Positions 1-5,883 are shown, counted from the first letter of the stretch. The stretch is 6,403 bases of DNA from Anaerolineales bacterium (GCA_030642885.1 DAOWMX010000135.1:1-6403), one strand, 5' to 3'. Numbers and translations are program-made. Notes: generated by a model from the sequence alone, not told the origin.

Positions 1-2
1 AA

Positions 3-269
3 AATTGGAGCGAACTAGTTTGCTACTTACCTGGATGTACTTCAAACTCAGGGGATTTCCTCGACGCCAATATAACCCCCAACGACATCGCTGACCACTT
101 GATTGGTGTGATCGGACTTGCCCGGGCAAAGTTTCAAAGTTTGGGGCAACGGTCGCGGTCCATAATTTCTCCAATCCGCCGCGCCCGGTGCAGTATGGGT
201 GCAAAATTCTTGTTACGTCAGAGTAACTATGGCCAGCTTGGATTTATGTACCCCTATATATGGGGGTGA
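3..269 (+). CDS. possible 3' end of an unrecognised coding region, open at the left edge
   Basis: One frame stays open from the window edge for 88 codons to a TGA at 267-269. The peptide begins NWSELVCYLPGCTSNS and ends with GFMYPYIWG. I do not recognise a family, and no ATG start with a ribosome binding site is visible inside the frame. An open frame this long among six is not very unlikely by chance, so coding is unproven. Its last codons overlap a palindrome at 250-267. It lies on the element side of the tRNA fragment at 335-361, so if real it would probably be cargo or the end of a mobile element gene. This is a low-confidence call. Confidence 0.2.
   Translation, partial: NWSELVCYLPGCTSNSGDFLDANITPNDIADHLIGVIGLARAKFQSLGQRSRSIISPIRRARCSMGAKFLLRQSNYGQLGFMYPYIWG
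250..267. repeat. 18-bp near-perfect palindrome
   Basis: The sequence is ACCCC-TATATAT-GGGGGT. Arms 250-254 and 263-267 pair fully; T255 and G262 would form a wobble pair around a TATATA centre. It could be a protein-binding palindrome or a short hairpin. There is no T-run after it, so a terminator is unlikely. Its role is unknown. Confidence 0.4.
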
Positions 270-334
270 GTAGACCCTATAACTCTCTGTATACAGGGGA
301 GACGGAACTTTTCTGAAATTCTAATTCGACAGTT

Positions 335-361
335 CCGCGTTCGAATCGCGGCGGGGGCGCC
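335..361 (+). other. 3' fragment of a tRNA (Arg-like T arm and acceptor strand), probable attachment site
   Basis: Bases 335-339 (CCGCG) and 347-351 (CGCGG) form a perfect 5-bp T stem around the canonical T loop TTCGAAT at 340-346. The next seven bases, CGGGGGC, look like the 3' acceptor strand, followed by G359 as discriminator and CC. The matching 5' strand would be GCCCCCG, common in bacterial arginine tRNAs. Neither it nor a D or anticodon arm is found between 1 and 334, so this is a fragment and not a gene. Such displaced tRNA 3' ends typically mark the far end (attR) of an integrated element. From the orientation, the element would lie to the left. The arginine identity is inferred only from acceptor and T-arm sequence. 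Confidence 0.55.
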
Positions 362-369
362 TTCTTCTT

Positions 370-394
370 GGACTGATTACAGACAGAATCGTCC
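370..394. terminator. weak stem-loop between tRNA fragment and lysine dehydrogenase gene
   Basis: GGAC (370-373) and GATT (375-378) pair with AATC (387-390) and GTCC (391-394), with one bulged T and an eight-base loop. It lies past the 3' end of the minus-strand dehydrogenase gene. No T-run follows on the minus side, and only the AT-rich ATATTTATAT follows on the plus side. It may be a weak terminator, for example for the former tRNA; the call is tentative. Confidence 0.25.
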
Positions 395-432
395 ATATTT
401 ATATCCTTTGATTAAAGAACCAACACAGACCT

Positions 433-1596
433 TTATTCGTAGCGAACTTCGAAATTAATTCCCCGTTCACGCACAGCTTGCATAAAATCTGCTGCCGGAA
501 CGGCGACTTCCACCGAGATGCCGCCCGCCGGGACGAGGCCGCGCGCCTGGAAGCCCATCATCATGGCACAGTGCCAACCGGTCAGGCGTTCCATGGCAGT
601 AAAGCCGGTCTCTTCGTCGTAGTAGTCGATCAGATCAATCGTGGCGGTTGTTTCTTCTCCATCTTTCTTCCCGTAGCCCACCACGCGAATTACACAGACA
701 TCGCGAATTTCAGATGCGCTGATTTTGGGTTCTAAAAGGGCATGATACACATCGCGGGGGACAACCTGGAACTCGTTGATTTGAATGGCTTCTTCAGAAA
801 ATAATCCCAATTCTTTGAAGGCGCGTAACCATTCAAAGTGGCCAGGGTAGCGCAGGGTCTTGTTAGTGAATTCCTGCAATTGGCCTTCGAACGTCCACGG
901 GGAGGTGGAAAGCCCACCGGATGTCACATCGGCTTCCAGGCGACCCAGGGGGGCGAACTCGATAAACTCCGGCTCGCTGAGCGTATCTACGGGAGTGAGT
1001 TTGCCATCCCGCAAAAAAGTGGCCTGACCATCCATCTCATTGGTCAGCCCGTTGATGTGGAAGGTAGCCTGGTAATTCCAGGGCGGGACGGGGTTCTGCG
1101 GTAAGCCGCCATCGAAAATATGAACGGCACGCGGTTCATCGAGCAGGTCTTTGGCGTAAGCTCCCATGGTCACATTTAGCCCAGGCCCCATGCCGCAATC
1201 CGGCACGATGCTGATCCCAGTAGCTTTGGCTTCGGCATTCAATGCCAATTGCTGGCGAACAACACCGGTATGACCGCCCATATCACACAGGCTGGATCCA
1301 GACGCCAGACATGCTTTGGTAATTTCCAGATTGAATGTGTAAGGCACCGCGCTCAGAACAACATCAACACCGGGCAGAATTTTGTCCAGTGCGGTGCGGT
1401 CGCTGACATCGAGTTGCTGCGCGATGGCAACTTCACGCCCGATGAGTTGGTTGATGCGCTCGGCAGCTTGAGCAGCGCTTTCTTCATCAATATCCGCAAG
1501 GATGATTTTTTGGGCCTCGCCGAATTTGGCGAGATCATAGGCAGCGGCGGTTCCCTGTCTTCCTGCTCCCAGGATGGCATAAATGTATTGGCGCAT
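433..1596 (-). CDS. saccharopine dehydrogenase-family oxidoreductase, lysine 6-dehydrogenase-like
   Basis: This 387-residue protein has an N-terminal Rossmann fold with the dinucleotide loop GAGRQG at residues 10-15 and an acidic residue, D34, at the end of strand 2, which favours NAD+ over NADP+. The middle carries DMGGHTG (105-111) and PDCGMGPG (132-139), then TSGG (225-228), KTLRYPGH (246-253) and RDVY (281-284). These follow the order I recall for Geobacillus L-lysine 6-dehydrogenase, a cytoplasmic enzyme that oxidatively deaminates the lysine side chain to a semialdehyde that cyclises to piperideine carboxylate. Length fits that family and is close to saccharopine reductase, so the substrate is an inference. 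The ATG is supported by AAGGAG at 1602-1607, five bases upstream. No lysine-pathway partner lies nearby; the gene sits 91 bp after an acyltransferase on the same strand and probably has its own promoter. Confidence 0.85.
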   Translation of the reverse strand: MRQYIYAILGAGRQGTAAAYDLAKFGEAQKIILADIDEESAAQAAERINQLIGREVAIAQQLDVSDRTALDKILPGVDVVLSAVPYTFNLEITKACLASGSSLCDMGGHTGVVRQQLALNAEAKATGISIVPDCGMGPGLNVTMGAYAKDLLDEPRAVHIFDGGLPQNPVPPWNYQATFHINGLTNEMDGQATFLRDGKLTPVDTLSEPEFIEFAPLGRLEADVTSGGLSTSPWTFEGQLQEFTNKTLRYPGHFEWLRAFKELGLFSEEAIQINEFQVVPRDVYHALLEPKISASEIRDVCVIRVVGYGKKDGEETTATIDLIDYYDEETGFTAMERLTGWHCAMMMGFQARGLVPAGGISVEVAVPAADFMQAVRERGINFEVRYE

Positions 1597-1615
1597 CTAT
1601 TCTCCTTGTATGTTT

Positions 1616-1645
1616 TGTATAAGATGAGGCTAACTATTTATACAA
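1616..1645 (-). promoter_or_regulatory. possible promoter with overlapping operator-like inverted repeat
   Basis: Perfect 8-bp arms TTGTATAA (1615-1622) and TTATACAA (1638-1645) flank a 15-bp spacer. Read on the minus strand, one arm supplies a -35-like TTGTAT and the other a -10-like TATACA, 18 bp apart. A further TTGTAT lies at 1606-1611. The expected transcript start is only about a dozen bases before the ATG at 1596, which is short but would still include the ribosome binding site. The half-site TTGTA is compatible with GntR/FadR-type operators; the identity of any regulator is a guess. Confidence 0.4.
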
Positions 1646-1687
1646 GACTTCCTTCTTGAGCGCTTTTACACTGCTTAGATTCAACTC

Positions 1688-2716
1688 TCAAGTTGATGGC
1701 TTGTCGGAAACTCCAAAGCGGCTGACGAATGCGCTCTCGTAGAGAGGTTGTAATTTTCCTGATAAGTAAATCACGAGAGGTGATCCGATAATAAGGCGGA
1801 TGATGAATGTGATGGGGCCCTCTGAAAGCGGGAGAGGGATGAGCAAGATACTCCATACTGGTCTGTGGAATATGTACGTAAAGTAAGAACCCCTTGATAT
1901 CAGTTGCGTTAGTCTCTCACCCCATCCAAACCGCTTAAACTTGGTTGCCGCAATATATGTGAGGTATATGAATGAAAGCATATAAGCAGTTGCCCACGAG
2001 ATATGACCCCAGTGAATTTCAGGTAAATAGGCACGTTGACTTCTAAATAATCGGTAGGCAGTTAGAACGAGAATGGTTGAGGATATAAGCATGCTCAGGG
2101 GATTTTTTAGTAACTTTGTGAGGTTCGTGTTGTATTTTCCGATCAACCCGCCTAAAGAGAATACCCAATAGTAATAAAAGAATCGAATTTCGATTATTTG
2201 ATACTTCTCATGGATGATGTAAGCAAGGATAAATACTGCGATTAAGTAAAGGATCGCTGGACCAATATTTTTGCATTTGTGCAAACCAATCGGGATGATC
2301 AATAAATACGCTATGAGCAAGCCGAAATACCAGAGAGTGATTATGGGCACCGAATAAGCAGGCGCGAGCAAAATCTGAAGTCCAAACAAGTGAATCCAAA
2401 AATCAGAGCTTTCGAGCTGAACGGGTAACAGCACTTGAAACAGGATTAACGAGACGATATACGGGGGATAAAGCTTGGCAACTCGGCGGACATAATAGTC
2501 CCTCAATTTTAAATGAGGGTTATGTTTGATGGTATTGCCGAGTAAAAAGCCCGAGAGGAAGACGAATATCCCTATTAGCGATAAGCCAATTTGGGTTCTG
2601 AGTAAAATCTTCAAGGTAACGCCAAATACCTCAAATTGGTAAATTCCTGAATGGTGCAGCAGCAGTAAAACTGTTGCGAATGCCCGAAGGATGTCAATTT
2701 CAACGATTCGTTTCAT
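1688..2716 (-). CDS. acyltransferase family 3 membrane protein (OafA/YrhL type)
   Basis: The 342-residue protein is almost entirely hydrophobic, with about ten predicted membrane helices. The family signature is present: IDILRAFATVLLLLHH near the N terminus (D8, R11, H21, H22), GIFVFLSGFLL (49-59), and RRVAKLYPPY (77-86). Acyltransferase-3 proteins move acetyl or other acyl groups across or at the membrane onto sugars of polysaccharides, lipids or antibiotics. The acceptor cannot be read from sequence, and no glycosyltransferase or polysaccharide gene is nearby to suggest one. The length is normal for a stand-alone member without the C-terminal SGNH domain. No clear ribosome binding site precedes the ATG. 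The gene is visibly AT-richer than its neighbours (about 28% GC at 2161-2220 and 42% at 1921-1980), which suggests horizontal acquisition. It is transcribed away from the two-component locus. Confidence 0.88.
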   Translation of the reverse strand: MKRIVEIDILRAFATVLLLLHHSGIYQFEVFGVTLKILLRTQIGLSLIGIFVFLSGFLLGNTIKHNPHLKLRDYYVRRVAKLYPPYIVSLILFQVLLPVQLESSDFWIHLFGLQILLAPAYSVPIITLWYFGLLIAYLLIIPIGLHKCKNIGPAILYLIAVFILAYIIHEKYQIIEIRFFYYYWVFSLGGLIGKYNTNLTKLLKNPLSMLISSTILVLTAYRLFRSQRAYLPEIHWGHISWATAYMLSFIYLTYIAATKFKRFGWGERLTQLISRGSYFTYIFHRPVWSILLIPLPLSEGPITFIIRLIIGSPLVIYLSGKLQPLYESAFVSRFGVSDKPST

Positions 2717-2850
2717 TTGGATAGTAGATGCTCAACCTAGATTTTGATTAAATTCCGCATAAATAGACACTGATAAACATCACCTTACGTACACCTTTCA
2801 ATCATTCCCCAAAGGTCGAATAACGTGGTTTAATGCGAGCGTACCTTAAC

Positions 2851-2901
2851 ACGGGCGACCTCCGCCCGTAATCCCTCCGCCCTGGTCGCCTTTCGGCGAC
2901 C
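2851..2901. repeat. two GC hairpins with a mutually exclusive alternative pairing
   Basis: Hairpin A pairs ACGGGCG (2851-2857) with CGCCCGT (2863-2869). Hairpin B pairs GGTCGCC (2884-2890) with GGCGACC (2895-2901) over a TTTC loop. GGCGACC also occurs at 2854-2860, where it could pair with 2884-2890 and disrupt both A and B. CCTCCGCCC is directly repeated at 2859-2867 and 2874-2882. The arrangement resembles either a compact palindromic repeat element or a switchable leader. The weakly T-rich tail at 2902-2915 leaves open that B terminates transcription. Confidence 0.6.
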
Positions 2902-2933
2902 TTGTGCGTTATTTTGTTAGCGACCATCAAAAC

Positions 2934-2983
2934 CTTCATGTATTCCCGATCATCCCTTCATCGCTTCTTCATTTCTACCCGAT
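2934..2983 (+). promoter_or_regulatory. five CYYSAT hexamers in exact 11-bp phase, probable response-regulator sites
   Basis: The hexamers are CTTCAT (2934), CCCGAT (2945), CTTCAT (2956), CTTCAT (2967) and CCCGAT (2978), each starting 11 bp after the last. Direct repeats at one helical turn are the hallmark of OmpR/PhoB-family tandem binding, and a regulator of that family is encoded 700 bp downstream. The array ends 10 bp before TATGAA (2994-2999), the place a regulator takes when it replaces a poor -35 box. The likely target is the exported-protein gene at 3046. Binding is inferred. Confidence 0.5.
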
Positions 2984-3000
2984 ATCCTTTACCTATGAAA

Positions 3001-3022
3001 GTGCAGAACTATTCGTCTGCAC
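3001..3022 (+). promoter_or_regulatory. 7-bp hairpin just upstream of the ribosome binding site
   Basis: GTGCAGA (3001-3007) and TCTGCAC (3016-3022) form a perfect inverted repeat with an eight-base loop. It ends ten bases before the GGAGGT ribosome binding site of the exported-protein gene. It may stabilise the 5' end of the mRNA or be an operator. Confidence 0.4.
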
Positions 3023-3045
3023 AATTAACTTCGGAGGTAAAGATA

Positions 3046-3573
3046 ATGACTTACAAGAAGGTACTTGTAGGGTTGGGCTTGGCAGCGGTCATCGCTGGTG
3101 CCGCGGTTACGGTAAACGTGGGTTTCGCACAAGCCGAGGATCCACCGACGTATCCGGTAAATCAACCTTTCATGTCTCAACGCTCTATGCGGTGGATGTC
3201 GGAAGGGGAAGATGGCTGGATGGCAGATGAGTTTGGAGAGGTCATGCATGAGGCAATGATCGCGGCATTCGCAGATGCTCTCGGGCTTGCCCCAGCAGAT
3301 CTTGAGGTGATGCTAGAATCTGGCGAGAATATGATGGATATCGCTCTCGCTCAAGACCTCTCAGCGGAAGATGTGCGGGAGATCATGCAGGCTGTGCGTG
3401 CAGACGCGCGTGCAGCAGTTCTGGAAAGTGGAATTGAAATTCCATCATTCCGAGAGAATATGTCAGACATCGGGCCGTTCGAATGCGATGAAGAGGGAAA
3501 GATGGACGCTGGCTCTGTTCGCAGGGGCGGTCGGGGCAGCAGCTTAACAGAAGGTCGCTTCTCCGATAGATAG
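3046..3573 (+). CDS. small exported Met-rich, acidic helical protein, DUF2680-like
   Basis: The ATG at 3046 is preceded by GGAGGT (3033-3038) with a seven-base gap. A longer frame back to TTG at 2902 would bury the signal peptide and is rejected. The 175-residue product opens with a classic signal peptide: KK at 4-5, a hydrophobic core, and AQA before the likely cut after A30. Residues 43-100 contain nine methionines among many Asp and Glu. Residues 75-129 form amphipathic helices of the kind seen in DUF2680-like secreted proteins (ALGLAPADLEVMLESG, then AQDLSAEDVREIM). The tail is Arg/Gly-rich. There is a single Cys (C147), so no internal disulphide. The gene precedes a two-component system but is closed by its own terminator. 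A role as metal- or stress-binding accessory, analogous to CpxP or ZraP, is inference; there is no clear homology to either. Confidence 0.82.
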   Translation: MTYKKVLVGLGLAAVIAGAAVTVNVGFAQAEDPPTYPVNQPFMSQRSMRWMSEGEDGWMADEFGEVMHEAMIAAFADALGLAPADLEVMLESGENMMDIALAQDLSAEDVREIMQAVRADARAAVLESGIEIPSFRENMSDIGPFECDEEGKMDAGSVRRGGRGSSLTEGRFSDR

Positions 3574-3590
3574 GTCGTTCTGTACCAGGG

Positions 3591-3619
3591 AAGCCTCCCG
3601 CATCCAAAGCGGGAGGCTT
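3591..3619 (+). terminator. strong hairpin terminator after the exported-protein gene
   Basis: AAGCCTCCCGC (3591-3601) and GCGGGAGGCTT (3609-3619) form a perfect 11-bp GC-rich stem with a seven-base loop, starting 17 bases after the stop codon. The tail reads ATCGCGTTCTATCTT, T-rich but not a clean T-run. It probably ends the exported-protein transcript and separates it from the regulator gene. Confidence 0.7.
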
Positions 3620-3673
3620 ATCGCGTTCTATCTTAAGCCGCTGGAAGGTGGGTCGCCGTGCTGCGAAAGGCAC

Positions 3674-3679
3674 TATAAT
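3674..3679 (+). promoter_or_regulatory. consensus -10 box for a probable leaderless regulator transcript
   Basis: A perfect TATAAT ends six bases before the ATG at 3686, so transcription would start at or next to the A of the start codon. No Shine-Dalgarno sequence lies at normal spacing; AAAGG (3666-3670) is 15 bases away and upstream of the -10 box. No good -35 is seen (3651-3656 is GGTCGC), and there is no TG extension, so an activator may be needed. Confidence 0.5.
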
Positions 3680-3685
3680 CTAAAT

Positions 3686-4369
3686 ATGTCTCAAAAAATA
3701 TTGATTGTCGAAGATGAAATCGAACTTGTAAAAGTTATCCGCGATTATTTGGAGAAGGCCGGATTTCGTGTCGATGCCGTGGATAACGGATCGGCTGCAG
3801 TCTCTGTTTTCCGGCATAACCCGCCAGACCTGGTCTTGTTGGATCTCAACCTGCCGGGTATGGATGGCCTCGATGTGGCCCGCGAGATACGACGTATAAA
3901 CGACGTTCCCATCATCATGGTCACAGCCCGGGTTGAGGAGACGGATAGATTGATCGGCCTGGAGCTGGGCGCCGACGACTACATCACCAAGCCCTTCAGT
4001 CCACGGGAGGTTGTGGCAAGGGTGCGCGCTGTTCTGCGCAGAACACAGAAACCAGTGACAACCCCGGAGATCATCGAAAGTGGAGATATTATGATCGATC
4101 TTCTTCGGCACAGGGTGAACGTCGCCGGTCAAACTGTTGAACTCACCCCTACAGAGTTCGATCTCCTTGTTGTGATGGCTTCGCAACCCGGCCGAGCGTT
4201 CAGTCGCATGCAGCTCCTCGAGTCAACACAGGGGGAAACCTTTGAGGGCTACGAGCGAACGGTTGATGCGCACATCAAGAATTTGAGGGCGAAGATAGAA
4301 GCTGATCCAAAGAAACCTGTACTCATCGAAACCGTATTCGGTGTAGGTTATCGCTTTCGTGATGAGTGA
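3686..4369 (+). CDS. OmpR/PhoB-family response regulator
   Basis: The protein has 227 residues, the usual length. The receiver domain (about 1-120) has the acidic pair E9-D10, phosphoacceptor D53 in LLDLNLPGMDG, the switch residue T80 and the invariant K102 in TKPF. The C-terminal winged helix (about 128-226) shows ELTPTEFDLL (152-161), a recognition-helix segment ERTVDAHIKNLRAKIE (190-205) and the wing GVGYRF (219-224). All key residues are intact, so it should accept phosphate from the kinase encoded next and bind DNA as a dimer on direct repeats. Its stop overlaps the kinase start, indicating translational coupling. The best candidate target in the window is the 11-bp array at 2934-2983. 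The start codon lacks a ribosome binding site and follows a -10 box closely, suggesting leaderless expression. The target stimulus cannot be told from this gene. Confidence 0.95.
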   Translation: MSQKILIVEDEIELVKVIRDYLEKAGFRVDAVDNGSAAVSVFRHNPPDLVLLDLNLPGMDGLDVAREIRRINDVPIIMVTARVEETDRLIGLELGADDYITKPFSPREVVARVRAVLRRTQKPVTTPEIIESGDIMIDLLRHRVNVAGQTVELTPTEFDLLVVMASQPGRAFSRMQLLESTQGETFEGYERTVDAHIKNLRAKIEADPKKPVLIETVFGVGYRFRDE

Positions 4370-5744
4370 CGCAAATCGACCCAGGGGCCTCAGTCTCGCC
4401 TGGAAACTGCTCTTTTCTTTCCTGACGGTCGCCTTTGTTAGCATCGGAACCGTCGCCATCATCTCAAGCCAAACAACAGCGCGGGAAGTGCGTGGGTTCG
4501 TTCTTCATGGCGAGCAGTCGACGTACGCCGTCATGGTGAAAGAACTTGGAGATTATTATCAGGATCATGATGGCTGGGGAGGCGTGCAGACCATCTTGCC
4601 GGGGGCGGGGCAGAGAGGCCAAAACAATCAGGGCCAGGGGGCTGCGGGGGGGCGCAATACTCTGCTCGCCGATGGGTCTGGAGTAATCATCATCGGTCCA
4701 CCGGACAGACAGGGCAGTAAGCTGTCACAGATGGAGCGTTCAAGTGTATTCCCTATTGAAGTGGGCAATGAAGTGGTTGGCTACTTGGCGCCGATCGGAT
4801 CAGGTTTTTCCAACCCGGAAACTCAATTATTCAAAGACCTTCAACGCGCCTTCTGGGTCGCATCTCTTATCGCTAGCGCCGTCGCCTTGCTTCTCGGCGT
4901 ATTGTTTGTTAAAGGCTTGCTTCGCCCGGTGAATGAATTGACCGACGCTGCGCGGGCTGTGGCGGGAGGTGAGCTAAGTCGGCGCGTCGAAATACGCTCT
5001 AGTGATGAGGTGGGCGAACTCTCGATGGCTTTCAACCAGATGGCCGAGAATCTGGAACTCTCGGAGGATCGCCGGAGAGAAATGACTTCAGACATCGCTC
5101 ACGAATTGCGCAATCCTCTGGCGGTTATCAAGGCACGCTTAGAAGCGATTATTGATGGTGTTCACCCTCTTGAAGTCGAAAGCATCGAGCCTATTTTAGA
5201 GCAAAGCGAGCTGTTAAATCACCTCGTCGAAGACCTGCGCACGTTAGCCCTGGCAGACGCTGGACAGCTTTCACTAGAACGTTCGCGAACGGATCTGGGG
5301 CTCCTCGTTCAGAAAGTAGTAGAAACGTATCGTCCTGAAGCACAAACAATAGGGGTTTCGCTGATCGCCGATGTCCCGTCGGAACCATCGATTTACGGAA
5401 TGGTGGATGCTGTCCGGGTCGAACAGATTCTGGGGAATCTAATCACGAACGCCCTCCGCTATACACCCGAAGGGGGCAATGTGACCCTCCGGTTGCAGTA
5501 CGACTCGCATAGGTCGAAAGTCGTCTTGGAAGTGATCGATACAGGAGAGGGAATACCCGCGCCGGATCTTGAGCGAGTTTTCGAGCGGTTATACCGTGTC
5601 GATCCCTCGCGCTCACGTCGGGCTGGAGGATCTGGCCTCGGATTGGCTATCACTCGCAAGTTGGTGGAAGCGCATGATGGCTCGATACACGCTGAAAACC
5701 GATCTGATGGCGGCGCTATCTTCAGAATTGAACTGCCGGGATGA
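4362..5744 (+). CDS. BaeS-type membrane sensor histidine kinase
   Basis: The frame can start at GTG 4359 or the adjacent ATG 4362; ATG is preferred and gives 460 residues with an 8-bp overlap of the regulator stop. Order of parts: membrane helix 1 (about 10-35), an extracytoplasmic sensor (about 36-160), membrane helix 2 (about 162-186), HAMP (about 187-240), HisKA with phosphoacceptor H247 in SDIAHELRNP, and an HATPase domain with N363 (N box), DTGEGIP (393-399), F407 (F box) and GGSGLGL (422-428). All catalytic boxes are intact. The sensor contains DYYQDHDGWGGV, a pattern common in BaeS/MprB-like sensors, then a Gly/Gln-rich low-complexity stretch (79-99), then a strand-rich part ending VGYLAP. 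It should phosphorylate the regulator encoded just before it. The ligand is unknown; envelope stress or metal is a guess based on the exported neighbour. Confidence 0.94.
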   Translation: MSDANRPRGLSLAWKLLFSFLTVAFVSIGTVAIISSQTTAREVRGFVLHGEQSTYAVMVKELGDYYQDHDGWGGVQTILPGAGQRGQNNQGQGAAGGRNTLLADGSGVIIIGPPDRQGSKLSQMERSSVFPIEVGNEVVGYLAPIGSGFSNPETQLFKDLQRAFWVASLIASAVALLLGVLFVKGLLRPVNELTDAARAVAGGELSRRVEIRSSDEVGELSMAFNQMAENLELSEDRRREMTSDIAHELRNPLAVIKARLEAIIDGVHPLEVESIEPILEQSELLNHLVEDLRTLALADAGQLSLERSRTDLGLLVQKVVETYRPEAQTIGVSLIADVPSEPSIYGMVDAVRVEQILGNLITNALRYTPEGGNVTLRLQYDSHRSKVVLEVIDTGEGIPAPDLERVFERLYRVDPSRSRRAGGSGLGLAITRKLVEAHDGSIHAENRSDGGAIFRIELPG

Positions 5745-5784
5745 TTTCTTGCGGGTTGTTTATTTACAATCAAACGCTGTGTTC

Positions 5785-5813
5785 TTGCCGCGTCTCTGGG
5801 TTACGTCTATAAT
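5785..5813 (+). promoter_or_regulatory. sigma-70-like promoter for the dihydroorotate-dehydrogenase-like gene
   Basis: TTGCCG (5785-5790) and a perfect TATAAT (5808-5813) are separated by the ideal 17 bp. The predicted start near 5820 gives a leader of about 88 bases. The promoter lies in the gap after the kinase gene, so the downstream gene is probably a separate unit, though no terminator is seen between 5745 and 5785. Confidence 0.65.
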
Positions 5814-5824
5814 TTACCGAGAAA

Positions 5825-5883
5825 TATCCTGAGCATCCAGGATACGGATAATTACAACTTTCGCTTTGAGCCGTTACAGGCTC
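5825..5883 (+). promoter_or_regulatory. leader with two consecutive hairpins
   Basis: TATCCTG (5825-5831) pairs with CAGGATA (5838-5844) over a six-base loop, and GAGCC (5868-5872) pairs with GGCTC (5879-5883) over another six-base loop. Neither is followed by a T-run. Both lie in the predicted untranslated leader. They could be mRNA-stabilising or regulatory; no known riboswitch class is recognised. Confidence 0.35.

Larger units (their letters stand above)
2717..3045. other. divergent intergenic region, 329 bp
   Basis: This stretch separates the minus-strand acyltransferase from the plus-strand exported-protein gene. Positions 2717-2818 show nothing I can name and no convincing promoter for the acyltransferase. 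The rest holds the nested GC hairpins (2851-2901), a flanking 7-bp inverted pair AATAACG (2819-2825) and CGTTATT (2907-2913), the 11-bp-phased hexamer array (2934-2983), a -10-like TATGAA (2994-2999), and a hairpin (3001-3022). The frame of the exported protein is open back to a TTG at 2902, but that upstream part looks non-coding. Confidence 0.6.

Noticed and set aside
1..361. Complete tRNA gene with a long insertion
   Set aside because: No GCCCCCG acceptor strand, D arm or anticodon arm could be found upstream of the T arm.
1249..1659. Plus-strand open frame of 136 codons
   Set aside because: It lies antisense within the well-supported dehydrogenase gene, has no ribosome binding site and no recognisable domain; it is a shadow frame.
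1681..1696. Hairpin TCAACT/AGTTGA at the acyltransferase stop codon as a terminator
   Set aside because: The stem is only six base pairs, is AT-rich, overlaps the stop codon and has no T-run in the minus direction.
2819..2913. Integron attC recombination site
   Set aside because: The length and the TAAC/GTTA ends are suggestive, but the core sites do not match RYYYAAC/GTTRRRY. The inner arms next to the two ends are not complementary, and no cassette array or integrase is visible.
2902..3045. Forty-eight-codon N-terminal extension of the exported protein from TTG 2902
   Set aside because: It would place the signal peptide internally and overlaps the phased repeat array and a hairpin. ATG 3046 has a strong ribosome binding site at correct spacing.
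3680..4186. Minus-strand open frame of 168 codons
   Set aside because: It is antisense to the response regulator, whose conserved residues explain the sequence fully.
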